Source: Candidatus Nezhaarchaeota archaeon WYZ-LMO8 (GTDB lineage Archaea > Thermoproteota > Methanomethylicia > Nezhaarchaeales > WYZ-LMO8). Taken from it: 43,723 bases of DNA. Both the position numbers and the translations under genes were made by a program. The notes beneath the pieces are model-generated. The model was not told the DNA's origin. It saw only the letters and a program-made list of their open reading frames with translations, and did not search any database. Where the stretch lies: the NCBI GenBank assembly GCA_004347965.1, contig QNVF01000001.1, positions 1 to 43,723 of the forward strand, given 5' to 3'. Positions 1 through 9,094 of the stretch are shown here, piece by piece. Numbering within the stretch: the stretch's first letter is position 1; each line of letters begins with the position of its first letter.

Positions 1-170
1 AGGTAAGCAACATAAAGTTTTAAAGACCTCCTTAAAGAATCATGTAACCCAGCATAAATTTTCAAGCAATAACCTTTGTAAACAGAGGAGTATTTAATGT
101 TTATTCGAAAAAACTTTCTATATAATAACTTCATACAAGACCATTAGTTGATGAAGAGGGACATGCGAAA

Positions 171-179
171 TATTTAAAG
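171..179 (+). promoter_or_regulatory. Putative TATA box of speD-speE
   Basis: TATTTAAAG about 60-80 nt upstream of the speD start; archaeal TATA-like. Confidence 0.45.
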
Positions 180-199
180 GCTTTTGGACCCCCAAAAGC
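180..199. repeat. Perfect 8-bp inverted repeat GCTTTTGG-ACCC-CCAAAAGC just downstream of the speD TATA box
   Basis: Read directly from sequence. Confidence 0.8.
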
Positions 200-233
200 A
201 ACGAATAATGAATAAAGGGGGCTGAGATGGGAA

Positions 234-608
234 TTGAGAAAATCTCTGTCGAGAATGGAATTAGGAAGGCACTTAATACTTGAGCTCTATGGTTGTCTTC
301 CAAATCTCATTAATGATGAAGTCCTCATAAGGGAAGTCCTCACAGAAGCTGTTAAGATGGCTAATGGCAATATATGTGGGGTCTTCTTCCATAAGTTTAA
401 TCCGCAAGGTGTAACTGGTGTAGTGGTTATATCTGAATCTCACATATCGATTCATACATGGCCTGAGTATGGGTATGCAGCTGTTGATATCTTTACATGT
501 GGTGAGCGTATGGACCCTTGGAAAGCATGTGAACATATAATTGACGTCTTCAAACCATCAAACGTTAACGTCCTTGAGATTAAGAGAGGTCTCCTAAATC
601 AAAGATAG
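234..608 (+). CDS. speD: S-adenosylmethionine decarboxylase proenzyme family (start may be ATG 255)
   Basis: MELGRHLILELYGC...VVVISESHISIHTWPEYGYAAVDIFTCG: pyruvoyl-Ser processing motif; adjacent to speE. Confidence 0.9.
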   Translation: MRKSLSRMELGRHLILELYGCLPNLINDEVLIREVLTEAVKMANGNICGVFFHKFNPQGVTGVVVISESHISIHTWPEYGYAAVDIFTCGERMDPWKACEHIIDVFKPSNVNVLEIKRGLLNQR

Positions 609-612
609 CTAG

Positions 613-1530
613 GTGATTAAAACGGCTAATTGGAGATGGTTTACTGAATATCAAACAGATTCCACGTTAGTAGCACATAAAGTGAAGAGGTTTTTGTATA
701 GCGGTAAATCCAAGTACCAAGAAATAGACGTTATTGAAACCGAAGATTTTGGTATTTGTTTAGTTTTAGACGGTAAGATACAGTCATCCATAGTTGACGA
801 GTTCATATATCATGAATCTTTAGTTCACCCAGCTATGGTTACGCACCCCAATCCTGAAAAGGTCCTTATAATTGGTGGGGGTGAGGGAGGTACAGCACGT
901 GAAGTTCTTAAGCATAATACTGTTAAGAGAGTTGTGATGGTCGATATAGATGAAGAGGTCATTCAAGTATCTAAAGAATACATACCTCAACTTAGTTCAG
1001 GAGCCTTTGATGACAAAAGGTTGAGCCTCATAATAGATGATGGACGAGCCTATCTAGAGAAGACACATGAAGAATACGACGTTATATTGATCGATGTAAC
1101 TGATCCACTACCAGAAGGACCATCATACCTCCTCTACACTAAGCAGTTTTATGAGCTTGCTAAAAGACGCCTTAAACCTAATGGGGTAATGGCAACCCAA
1201 GCTACCTCAGTATTCTATAGCAGAAGGTCTTACACCCTGATATATAGCACTTTGAAGCGTGTGTTTCCAATAGTTAGAGCTTATAGTGCTTGGATTCCAT
1301 CTTACGTCTCAGCTTGGGGCTTCGTTCTGGCATCCTTGAAACACGACCCCCTTGATCTAAGTGATGATGAAGTTAGAAGTATATTAGGAAAGAGGAACGT
1401 TCACAACCTAAGGTTCTATCATCCTGAATTTCACAAGTCTCTATTTACATTACCCCTTTATCTGAAGAGAGCGCTCGAAGAAGAAAGAGAGATAGTAACA
1501 GATGAAAAGCCAACATTCATGCCTGCGTGA
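613..1530 (+). CDS. speE: Polyamine aminopropyltransferase (spermidine synthase family)
   Basis: IIGGGEGGTAREVLKH, DVTDPLPEGPSYLLYTKQFYE motifs; GTG start. Confidence 0.93.
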   Translation: MIKTANWRWFTEYQTDSTLVAHKVKRFLYSGKSKYQEIDVIETEDFGICLVLDGKIQSSIVDEFIYHESLVHPAMVTHPNPEKVLIIGGGEGGTAREVLKHNTVKRVVMVDIDEEVIQVSKEYIPQLSSGAFDDKRLSLIIDDGRAYLEKTHEEYDVILIDVTDPLPEGPSYLLYTKQFYELAKRRLKPNGVMATQATSVFYSRRSYTLIYSTLKRVFPIVRAYSAWIPSYVSAWGFVLASLKHDPLDLSDDEVRSILGKRNVHNLRFYHPEFHKSLFTLPLYLKRALEEEREIVTDEKPTFMPA

Positions 1531-1781
1531 GAGTGAAATCCAACGTGAGCGAGGAGAAGAGGGAGCTATACAAAAAGGGAGTTGTCGTCGATGTTGAAAA
1601 GACTGCGGACGGGTATGCTATAGGCGTGAAAAACGGTTTTGTTGTCGAGTACTTTTTCGCTGAGAAGCCAATCGAGAGGGGCTCTAAAGTCAAAGTGTAC
1701 TGCATTTACGGTAAGAGGTACTTAAAATCTCGCTTCGAAATAATAGTCGAGGGTCCTCCTATGACGAGCGAAAACAATTAA
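1527..1781 (+). CDS. Small conserved-looking protein, function unknown (possible small beta-barrel)
   Basis: ORF overlaps the speE stop by 4 nt (translational coupling). Confidence 0.55.
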   Translation: MRVKSNVSEEKRELYKKGVVVDVEKTADGYAIGVKNGFVVEYFFAEKPIERGSKVKVYCIYGKRYLKSRFEIIVEGPPMTSENN

Positions 1782-2002
1782 GCTTAGAGCTACTTTTGAA
1801 ATTCGTTACAGCAAGGCTTTAGACTTCCAGGTCGAGTTTACGTTAAACTCTTCCTATGATCCTCAGACTTTTGCCCTAAGAACTTAAAGCCAAATCCAAT
1901 GTTAGCGTCTACGCTCATCAACGTAACTAAGCATTCGCAATGGCCTGGACTCTGAGTAAATGGTATTTAATGAATAGGAGTACATTATGATTTCAAAACT
2001 GG

Positions 2003-2099
2003 CGGGCCCGGGGGGATTTGAACCCCCGACCGTCAGCTTAGAAGGCTTGCGGCAACCTTAATGGTTGATGCCGCGCTATCCGGGCTGCGCCACGGGCCC
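2003..2099 (-). tRNA. tRNA-Arg(UCU) containing a 22-nt intron at non-canonical position 29/30
   Basis: Acceptor GGGCCCG/CGGGCCC, T arm GGGGG-TTCAAAT-CCCCC, anticodon loop CTTCTAA; intron at 2047..2068 (+ coordinates) with bulge-helix-bulge. Confidence 0.9.
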
Positions 2100-2152
2100 A
2101 TATTCGCTACCTATTAACTGATCTCCTTCCCTTTAAGCTTAAATATTTCAAC

Positions 2153-4870
2153 TCAACGATGTCTCTCTTTGACCTCTTCAATCTTCCTTTTTGCTCCCTC
2201 TAAGTCTTCAATCATGCCCTGTGCTATCTCCTTCTTGCCTCCAGCCTTCCCCTTACCTGCTTGAGCTATCTCAAGAGCTATCTTATTGGCTTCCAAACCT
2301 CTATCTAAAGCCTTAGATCCACATGCCACTACGAGCAAGGCTTTATTGTCATGCTTGGATAGTACTACTAACACAATATCGTCAGTTCTCTCCAAAACTT
2401 TTTCAGCTAATGCTATCATTCCATCATGCTCCACTTTCTCTAGCTCTACATCTATCACCAACTCCCCCCTCCTCCTTCTATCTAGAATTATTGGTAGAAG
2501 CATTTCAGCGACCCTATCCTTTAAGATCTCCTTCTCTTTTCGTAACTGCTTGATTTCGAGCTTTAGCTTACCCGCAACAGTTGATGCTTGTTCAACAGGA
2601 CATTCGAGCACATGCGCTATCTTCTTCAAGTTCTCTTCAAGTTCTCTCGCATACTCTAAAGCTGCTTTTCCAACTTTGTACTCAAACCTAAGAACTCCAT
2701 CCTGTATTCTATCCACCTTAATTACCTTAATCAATCCAACTTCGCCCGTACTAGCTACATGCGTTCCTCCACAAGCTTGTACATTCCAACCCTCTACCTC
2801 CACAATCCTGACGTTCCTCCCAGGTACGACACCTCCTTGGTAGATCTCAAATCCATACTTTCTCTCTGCTTTCTCTCTTTCAACAAACGAAACTTTAACT
2901 GGTAGGTTTTTGAGCACAATCTCGTTAGCTAATTCCTCTATCATCCTTAGCTGCTCATTGGTTAAGTGCTTGTAGTGAGTAACGTCCAAGTGAGCACGAT
3001 CAGGTAGTTTCTGAGCTCCAGCTTGCCACACATGGCTCCCCAAAACCCTTCGTATTGCTTCAAGTAGGATGTGAGTAGCGGTGTGATGTCTCATAAGGCC
3101 AAGCCTTCTCTCAACATCCAACTCACCTTTCACTAAAACTCCTTGAGGTGCAACACCATCAACAACGTGTACCACTACATCTCCAATCTTGACGACATCA
3201 AGGACCCTAACTTTAGAGTCTCCAAAAATTAGTAAGCCTCTATCAGCTTCCTGTCCTCCTCCTCTAGGATAGAAGCATGTTTGATCAAGGATCACATAAC
3301 CATTGCCGCTCCTCAACACCCTTCCATGGAATGAGGACATGTACTGATCCTCGTAGTAGAGAAGTCTTGTAGGCGGCAGACCTGATACGTCATACTGTCG
3401 TTCCTCTTCTACGTGCTTTGCTGATTGATGTAGTTGGGCCACGAGACCATAGAAATTATCAGGGACTTGAACGTCAACTCCTAGTTTCTCAGCCTCTTCT
3501 TTAACCACCTCTGGCGGCAGACCGTGAGAGTCGTAAAGCTGTAGAAGCATGTCTACTAAAATTACCTTGCTCTTTAATCCCTTAGCCATCCTGGTAACGA
3601 GACTCCTACCACGATTAATGGTGGCTCTAAACTTTTCCTCCTCTAACTCCAGCATCTCCATGATCGTGTCCTTCATCTTACCTAGCCGAGGGAAATCGTA
3701 GCTCCAAATTCTTATCTGTTCGTCGACTAGCTTCTTTAAGTAGCCGCTTTCTAATCGTAAAAGCTCGCAGATTCGAAGAGCTCTTCTTATGACTAAGCGA
3801 GCAAGATAGCCTTCTCCAACGTTTGATGGAACAACGCCATCAGCTAACATGAATGCAAGGCACTTAGCATGGTCGGCTAGCGCAAATATCCTCTCAAGAG
3901 GTGCAATCTCCTTCTCCAGTACTTCTAGTGGTATTTTTGTGACGATCGAAAGTTCTCTTCTAAGCTCATCAACCGTCCTCCCCCTTTCAATCCTCATGAG
4001 AGCTGATGCTTTAGAAGCTCTGACCAATAAATCGTAGTTTGGAGGGGTTATACCAGCATCACTACACATTCTATCTATTAAGTCCCCGTATATCACATGG
4101 AAGGCTGTAGGTTTTCCACTTAAGAACCACGCAATTCTCTCAATACCATAACCCGTGTCAACTATCCTCATGTTCATTGGAACATACTCTTCTCCCTTGA
4201 CCTTAAAGCACATGAAGACTAGTGTTGCAAGCTCCAGTCCATCGACACAAACTTCAACATCAGGGCCTGCATTCCCCCCTCCAACCCAAAAGCCCTCTTT
4301 ATAGGTTATCGCCTTCTCGTCTACTTCCATGACCTCTATTAGAAACTCGTGGCATAACTTAACAGTCTCTTCTTTCCAGTACACTTCTTTACCAGGAAAG
4401 TTAAAGGCATGATGACCTCCCATCTCAAATATGGTTAGGTGTCTACCAGAGGTTAGACCAACGTTATCTATATCGACTAGCCTGATGCATGGTTGAGATA
4501 TGACTAGTGGGTTTGCAGGTGGTGGTACAATGCCATCAGTAACAAAAGGTTGAAACACAGCTATGCTAGCTATAGTTAAGAATATGTCTTCACGCCATCT
4601 TGCTACAACGGGGTATGGCTCTACGATTCTGTGTCCTCGTTCCTCAAAAAAATCTAGAAACAACTTTCTAGCTTTGGGCACGTTTACTTCGGGCTTTAAC
4701 GCCCTACCAATGAAGGTATATTCTTGGCATGGAGCATCGCCGCACGTCTCTCTATCGTGATCTAGCGTCCAGAAGGCAGAGCTACAAACCTTACATCTCT
4801 TCCTTACAAAGCCTTTCTCGGCAAAAAACTTTAGCTTATACTCTTCCTCAGAGATCATCGTTTCCTTCAA
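2153..4870 (-). CDS. alaS: Alanyl-tRNA synthetase (archaeal type)
   Basis: 905 aa; RHHTATHILLEAIRR editing motif, ACGGTHVASTGEVG, N-terminal archaeal extension. Confidence 0.97.
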   Translation of the reverse strand: MKETMISEEEYKLKFFAEKGFVRKRCKVCSSAFWTLDHDRETCGDAPCQEYTFIGRALKPEVNVPKARKLFLDFFEERGHRIVEPYPVVARWREDIFLTIASIAVFQPFVTDGIVPPPANPLVISQPCIRLVDIDNVGLTSGRHLTIFEMGGHHAFNFPGKEVYWKEETVKLCHEFLIEVMEVDEKAITYKEGFWVGGGNAGPDVEVCVDGLELATLVFMCFKVKGEEYVPMNMRIVDTGYGIERIAWFLSGKPTAFHVIYGDLIDRMCSDAGITPPNYDLLVRASKASALMRIERGRTVDELRRELSIVTKIPLEVLEKEIAPLERIFALADHAKCLAFMLADGVVPSNVGEGYLARLVIRRALRICELLRLESGYLKKLVDEQIRIWSYDFPRLGKMKDTIMEMLELEEEKFRATINRGRSLVTRMAKGLKSKVILVDMLLQLYDSHGLPPEVVKEEAEKLGVDVQVPDNFYGLVAQLHQSAKHVEEERQYDVSGLPPTRLLYYEDQYMSSFHGRVLRSGNGYVILDQTCFYPRGGGQEADRGLLIFGDSKVRVLDVVKIGDVVVHVVDGVAPQGVLVKGELDVERRLGLMRHHTATHILLEAIRRVLGSHVWQAGAQKLPDRAHLDVTHYKHLTNEQLRMIEELANEIVLKNLPVKVSFVEREKAERKYGFEIYQGGVVPGRNVRIVEVEGWNVQACGGTHVASTGEVGLIKVIKVDRIQDGVLRFEYKVGKAALEYARELEENLKKIAHVLECPVEQASTVAGKLKLEIKQLRKEKEILKDRVAEMLLPIILDRRRRGELVIDVELEKVEHDGMIALAEKVLERTDDIVLVVLSKHDNKALLVVACGSKALDRGLEANKIALEIAQAGKGKAGGKKEIAQGMIEDLEGAKRKIEEVKERHR

Positions 4871-4919
4871 CCTTCACTCTCATGATATAAACCTGGTAAC
4901 AAACTAAGAAAATGCAAAG

Positions 4920-5246
4920 CTAACCGAAGAGTGAAGCAAGTCCTTCAGCTATCGTTTCTTCAGATACTTCTTCTTTTTTCTTTTCTTCTTTTTTCTTTTC
5001 TTCTTTAGCTGGTGCTTCAGGAGCAGCTGTTGTTACAGGTTGAGGTGTGACAGCTGGAGCCATTGCTGGAAGAACTGCTCCCCTAATTGCTTCATCTATA
5101 TTTACCTCTTTTAGAGCAGCACAAAGCGCCTTAACTCTAACTTCATCTACTTCTATACCAGCTGCTTTCAAGACAGACTTTATGGCATCCTCAGTTATGT
5201 TCTTGCCAGCTTGATGAAGTAGTAGAGCAGCATAAACATACTCCAA
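4920..5246 (-). CDS. rpl12: Ribosomal protein L12 (P1 family)
   Basis: [30 protein letters not shown]...[17 protein letters not shown]. Confidence 0.96.
   Translation of the reverse strand: MEYVYAALLLHQAGKNITEDAIKSVLKAAGIEVDEVRVKALCAALKEVNIDEAIRGAVLPAMAPAVTPQPVTTAAPEAPAKEEKKKEEKKKEEVSEETIAEGLASLFG
4966..5006. repeat. Short tandem repeat (15-nt unit, about 2.7 copies) encoding the KEEKK-type linker of L12
   Basis: cttcttttttctttt repeated in register with [11 protein letters not shown]. Confidence 0.6.
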
Positions 5247-5291
5247 TCCACAAAACCCCCTTTATGTTGACTTAGTAGCTCTTACTCTAAC

Positions 5292-5302
5292 CTTTATAAA
5301 TT
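5292..5302 (-). promoter_or_regulatory. Putative TATA box of the L12 gene
   Basis: Minus strand AATTTATAAAG upstream of the L12 start. Confidence 0.45.
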
Positions 5303-5468
5303 TTTACCGTATTTCCAAAGATCTTCTACCTAAGGTAATCACGAACTCCACTTCTATTTGACACATTCACTTCATAGTTTAAGTGATTAAACCATTATCT
5401 ATTGAGAGTTACTAAGCCCCTCAGGGCCACAATAAGATATGTACTTTAAAAGCCCCTCTTAACCTCTA

Positions 5469-6356
5469 TCAGATCTTTATAAGATTGCTAATTGCAACTG
5501 CTTGAGCGTGAGCCTTAGCAATTATGTAGCCAATGCTTTCACGAGTTGGGTAACAAGCATTGACAGCTAAGTTCATCGCCTCCATAATCGCCTTGGCTAT
5601 TATGTGGGGGCTGCTCTCTCGCGTAATGAACGTGACGTTTACTGCTAGCGAGAGGGCATTAATGAAGGCCTCCACAAGCTTCTTCCTGTATTCTTCAATA
5701 TTCAGTTTTAAGTCCTCCTCTCTATATAGAACACCTTCAGAGTAAGCAACCTTAACGTTAAGACCCATCTCTATGGGTTCTATGCCGAGCTTGCTCAATA
5801 AGTCAACTATCTCTGCTGGTATGGTCTTTCCAGCCTCAACAACAACGGTATCCTCAGTCACATAAATGGATCCTTCTTCAATTTTAGTAGGCACCTTAAA
5901 CTTCTTAAACAAGCTTATGGCGGGTCCAGCTGGAATACCAGTGTTTCCTGCTGGTATCACCACGTCCTTAACGGCCACGTCACCTGGTTTAGCCTTAGCG
6001 GTTACCTTGTTCTTTTCAAGCACATCATAGACCTCGAAGGGGTTCAAGTTGGATGCGACTACAGCTAATTGTCCACTTAAAAAGTCCTTCAATGGGCTTA
6101 AGTCTATGCCTTTTAGTTCCTTAAGCTCATCTATCGCCTTCCTTATGAGACTGTTCTTAGTAACCTTTATCTGAACAAGGTCTCTTAGCTTGCTTCTTAA
6201 TCTTTGAAACTGTAGTGCACGCAATCTGCTGATATCCACAAGGACTATGGTCCTATAGGTATTCATAATCTCTATTAATTCGTCTATGATCTTCCTTTTC
6301 CTATCTCTTGGCTTTAGCTCCTTTAAGGTAAGCTTAGACATATCTCCATCCTCCAT
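5469..6356 (-). CDS. rplP0: Ribosomal protein L10/P0 (stalk), apparently without the C-terminal acidic tail; start probably 6341
   Basis: MSKLTLKELKPRDRKRKIIDELIEIM...; ends ...AKAHAQAVAISNLIKI-stop. Confidence 0.93.
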   Translation of the reverse strand: MEDGDMSKLTLKELKPRDRKRKIIDELIEIMNTYRTIVLVDISRLRALQFQRLRSKLRDLVQIKVTKNSLIRKAIDELKELKGIDLSPLKDFLSGQLAVVASNLNPFEVYDVLEKNKVTAKAKPGDVAVKDVVIPAGNTGIPAGPAISLFKKFKVPTKIEEGSIYVTEDTVVVEAGKTIPAEIVDLLSKLGIEPIEMGLNVKVAYSEGVLYREEDLKLNIEEYRKKLVEAFINALSLAVNVTFITRESSPHIIAKAIMEAMNLAVNACYPTRESIGYIIAKAHAQAVAISNLIKI

Positions 6357-6360
6357 AAGC

Positions 6361-7014
6361 TTACAATATCCGGATCGGTGGCCCCATGGTTAGCTTAATG
6401 TAAGCGCTCTTAATTCTAGCTGGATGCTTAATTTTCTCCTTCAAGAAATCAAGGACAGCTTTAGTGTTTTCTGCTACCTTTTCGTCCTCCATGCTTTCAG
6501 TGCCTATTTTACATTGAACTTCAGGATTGTTCCTTATCTTTATCCTAATGGAGTTCCTGTATCTGTTTATTAAGCTAGCCAAGTCAACGCTAAGAGTTAT
6601 TGGTGAAGGCATCTTTCCTCTAGGTCCTAAATATGGACCAAGTATCCTACCGATCATAGGCATTAAATCAGCTTGAGCTAAGAAGAAGTCGTAGGTATTC
6701 GCAAGTTTTTTTGCAAACTTTTTATCTGCTTGACATTTCTGTAAATCAGCCTTTCCCAAAACCAGGTCCGCCTTAACATCTCTAGCTTTTAAAGCTAAGT
6801 CCCCCTCACTGATAACACATATCTTAGCTTCCTTACCCTTCAAGGGATTGGGCAACACTAATATTTCATTTATTCTATTGGCAGGGTCCTTAAGATTTAA
6901 ACCTTCAAAAGCTACGATGAGCTCAAAGGTCTGCTTAAAATTCCTCTTCTTAGTTCTCTGCCTAGCTTCCTTAACTGCCTTAACTATTTCACTTAATTGT
7001 ATGCTCATCACCAC
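6361..7014 (-). CDS. rpl1: Ribosomal protein L1
   Basis: PMIGRILGPYLGPRGKMPSPI motif. Confidence 0.96.
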   Translation of the reverse strand: MVMSIQLSEIVKAVKEARQRTKKRNFKQTFELIVAFEGLNLKDPANRINEILVLPNPLKGKEAKICVISEGDLALKARDVKADLVLGKADLQKCQADKKFAKKLANTYDFFLAQADLMPMIGRILGPYLGPRGKMPSPITLSVDLASLINRYRNSIRIKIRNNPEVQCKIGTESMEDEKVAENTKAVLDFLKEKIKHPARIKSAYIKLTMGPPIRIL

Positions 7015-7505
7015 TCAACCTCGTACTTCGCAAAGATGTTATCATATGTTCCCGCATCGATCTCTCTCTGAACCTCCTTCGGACTCTTACCCTCAACGGT
7101 TATGCCTAAGCTAAGGCATGTGCCTAGAATCTCTTTAGTAGCGGCTTTTAGGGTTTTTGCCAATAAGTTAGGTCTCTTAATAAGAGCTATCTTAATCACC
7201 TGCTCTAAGCTTAAATTGCCGATTTTCTGCTTTGTAGGTGAAGATGAGCCCTTATCAACCTTTAATTCTTTAAGCAATAGAGCAGCCGTAGTTGGTATTC
7301 CAACCTTTACTTCAAATTCCTTGGTCTCTGGATCGTAAGAAACCTCGACTGGTACCCTCATACCTGCAAACTCCTTAGTAAGCTCATTGATCTTATTCAC
7401 GACCGCCATGACATTTAAGCCTGTTGGACCAAGTGCTGGTCCTATCGGTGGACCAGCAGTCGCTTTACCACCCTCCACTATGAACCTTATACTCTTCTGA
7501 GCCAC
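7008..7505 (-). CDS. rpl11: Ribosomal protein L11
   Basis: VEGGKATAGPPIGPALGPTGLNVM motif. Confidence 0.97.
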   Translation of the reverse strand: MAQKSIRFIVEGGKATAGPPIGPALGPTGLNVMAVVNKINELTKEFAGMRVPVEVSYDPETKEFEVKVGIPTTAALLLKELKVDKGSSSPTKQKIGNLSLEQVIKIALIKRPNLLAKTLKAATKEILGTCLSLGITVEGKSPKEVQREIDAGTYDNIFAKYEVEW

Positions 7506-7988
7506 TTAACTCACCTTCTTAGCCTTCTCAACTACCCTCACATAATCACCATGTATTGTTATTGGTAGGGGATAACTTGTTTCATGAAGCTCTAACGTAA
7601 CCTCTTCTTTGCTCTTATCAACTCTAGATACTGTTCCTTTAAGTCCCTTTAAAGGTCCTGCTATTATTTCAACTACATCACCAACGCTTATGCCTTCTAT
7701 TGATGGTCTGGGTACTAAGAAGTTCTCAATCTCACTGAAACTAACTTTTCTTGCTGAAATGCCTCTCACGTGCTTAATTCCATAAAATGCCTTATCTATA
7801 ACATCAGGCCTATCAGTTTCAACTAATATGTAACCTCTCATCCCCTCTATTATTGCCATCGATTTAATAGGTATACCAGATTGCTTTATCCTCTCTTCAG
7901 CTATCAGCATAACGTTCCGCTCTTGACCTATAGTTGTTCTCACCAAATAGAAACTAGCTTTCTCTTTCGACATAAAATCACCATTCAT
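7506..7988 (-). CDS. spt5: Transcription elongation factor Spt5/NusG (start possibly 7973)
   Basis: NGN domain plus KOW (GDVVEIIAGPLKGLKGTVSRVD); located between L11 and SecE. Confidence 0.94.
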   Translation of the reverse strand: MNGDFMSKEKASFYLVRTTIGQERNVMLIAEERIKQSGIPIKSMAIIEGMRGYILVETDRPDVIDKAFYGIKHVRGISARKVSFSEIENFLVPRPSIEGISVGDVVEIIAGPLKGLKGTVSRVDKSKEEVTLELHETSYPLPITIHGDYVRVVEKAKKVS

Positions 7989-8176
7989 CTAAAGAGGAAT
8001 ATAAATGCTAAGTAGAGTACTATGAAGCTATAAACGCCTAAGATAGCAAGCCCTAGGCTACAAATCTTCAGCATTAAGGTAAACTCTCTTCTATCAGGTC
8101 TACGAGCTACCTTCAATATCCTTATCACGTCTTGAAGCGGCTGTCTTAGCGAATTTAGTGATTTCCTTATAGACAA
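7985..8176 (-). CDS. secE: Protein translocase subunit SecE/Sec61-gamma
   Basis: ARRPDRREFTLMLKI followed by a single TM segment; syntenic with Spt5. Confidence 0.88.
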   Translation of the reverse strand: MSIRKSLNSLRQPLQDVIRILKVARRPDRREFTLMLKICSLGLAILGVYSFIVLYLAFIFLFR

Positions 8177-8263
8177 TTATGCAACCCCTTATCTTAAGTT
8201 GCTCTCAATAACTAAAACTCTCCAATTATAACTTTTTCCTCAATCCTCGATATAGATGAATCG

Positions 8264-9094
8264 CTAAACTTTCTTAATCTGTAAACCTGCTTCGTTGCAG
8301 ACCTTCGTGACCATAAGCCTTTCACTTGATTTGAGACTCTTCCAATCCATCAATGCTATGCTCGGCTTAATGATGCTTCTATCTATGGCTAACTTAAGCT
8401 CCTTCTCGGTTACTCCTGGAAAGGCGTACTTAGGAACTATATGTGATATTGCTAGACTCTCCTCTAAAACTATCTTAGTAAACTGAGGAGCATAATGTGG
8501 TCCTCCAAAACCTACGGCCACAGTTCCTTCATCGACGTTATCTAACGTCTCTGCTATAGCATGAGCAATAACTTCAGCAGCTTCATAATCACACCACTCT
8601 CTAGGTGTGCTGCCTAGCTCCACAAACATTGCAGGAGTATGCTCAAGGTAGGGACCGTGATGTGTAACTTCAAGACCACAACGCCAGTCAGCAAGCCTCT
8701 CTTCCTTAAGCTTGTTAAGCCTCTTCACTATGGTCATTAAATGAAGAGGCATTGCTATGCAAACACTTCTAGGTCTACCACCATATAAAGCCTCATCAGT
8801 CCAATTACCAGGAGTATGAGCTAAGAGTGCTGGGATACCTGATTCTGCAGCGTGGCGAGAAGCGAAAATTATTCCTTGAACTCTCAAAAAATCTTCTAGG
8901 TTATCAGCATATATTAACTCTTGACCTATTGTAACCAAGAGGACGTCGTCAAGCGCATAGACTTCCTCACCCTGAACCTTCTCTTCAATCCTTCTGAAGT
9001 TCATGAGCTTCAGTAGCTTGTTCTTAATATTCATGCTTGCAACATCGATCTTAGAGCACACTATGGCTAAGCGCCCCTTTAACAATGTTGCCAC
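8264..9094 (-). CDS. dtdA: D-aminoacyl-tRNA deacylase (DtdA family)
   Basis: FASRHAAESGIPALLAHTPGNW, EVTHHGPYLEHTPAMFVELGST, GFGGPHYAPQFT motifs. Confidence 0.93.
   Translation of the reverse strand: MATLLKGRLAIVCSKIDVASMNIKNKLLKLMNFRRIEEKVQGEEVYALDDVLLVTIGQELIYADNLEDFLRVQGIIFASRHAAESGIPALLAHTPGNWTDEALYGGRPRSVCIAMPLHLMTIVKRLNKLKEERLADWRCGLEVTHHGPYLEHTPAMFVELGSTPREWCDYEAAEVIAHAIAETLDNVDEGTVAVGFGGPHYAPQFTKIVLEESLAISHIVPKYAFPGVTEKELKLAIDRSIIKPSIALMDWKSLKSSERLMVTKVCNEAGLQIKKV

Noticed and set aside
2286-2843. Long plus-strand ORF (185 aa) opposite alaS and other antisense ORFs (e.g. 26744..27238, 9663..10046, 29091..29402)
   Set aside because: They lie antisense to strongly recognisable genes and have low-complexity Ser/Pro/Leu composition typical of shadow ORFs.
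5395-5435. Imperfect GGCCCTGAGGGGC hairpin in the L10-L12 gap
   Set aside because: Short and imperfect; no similarity to an L1- or L10-binding site that I could defend.
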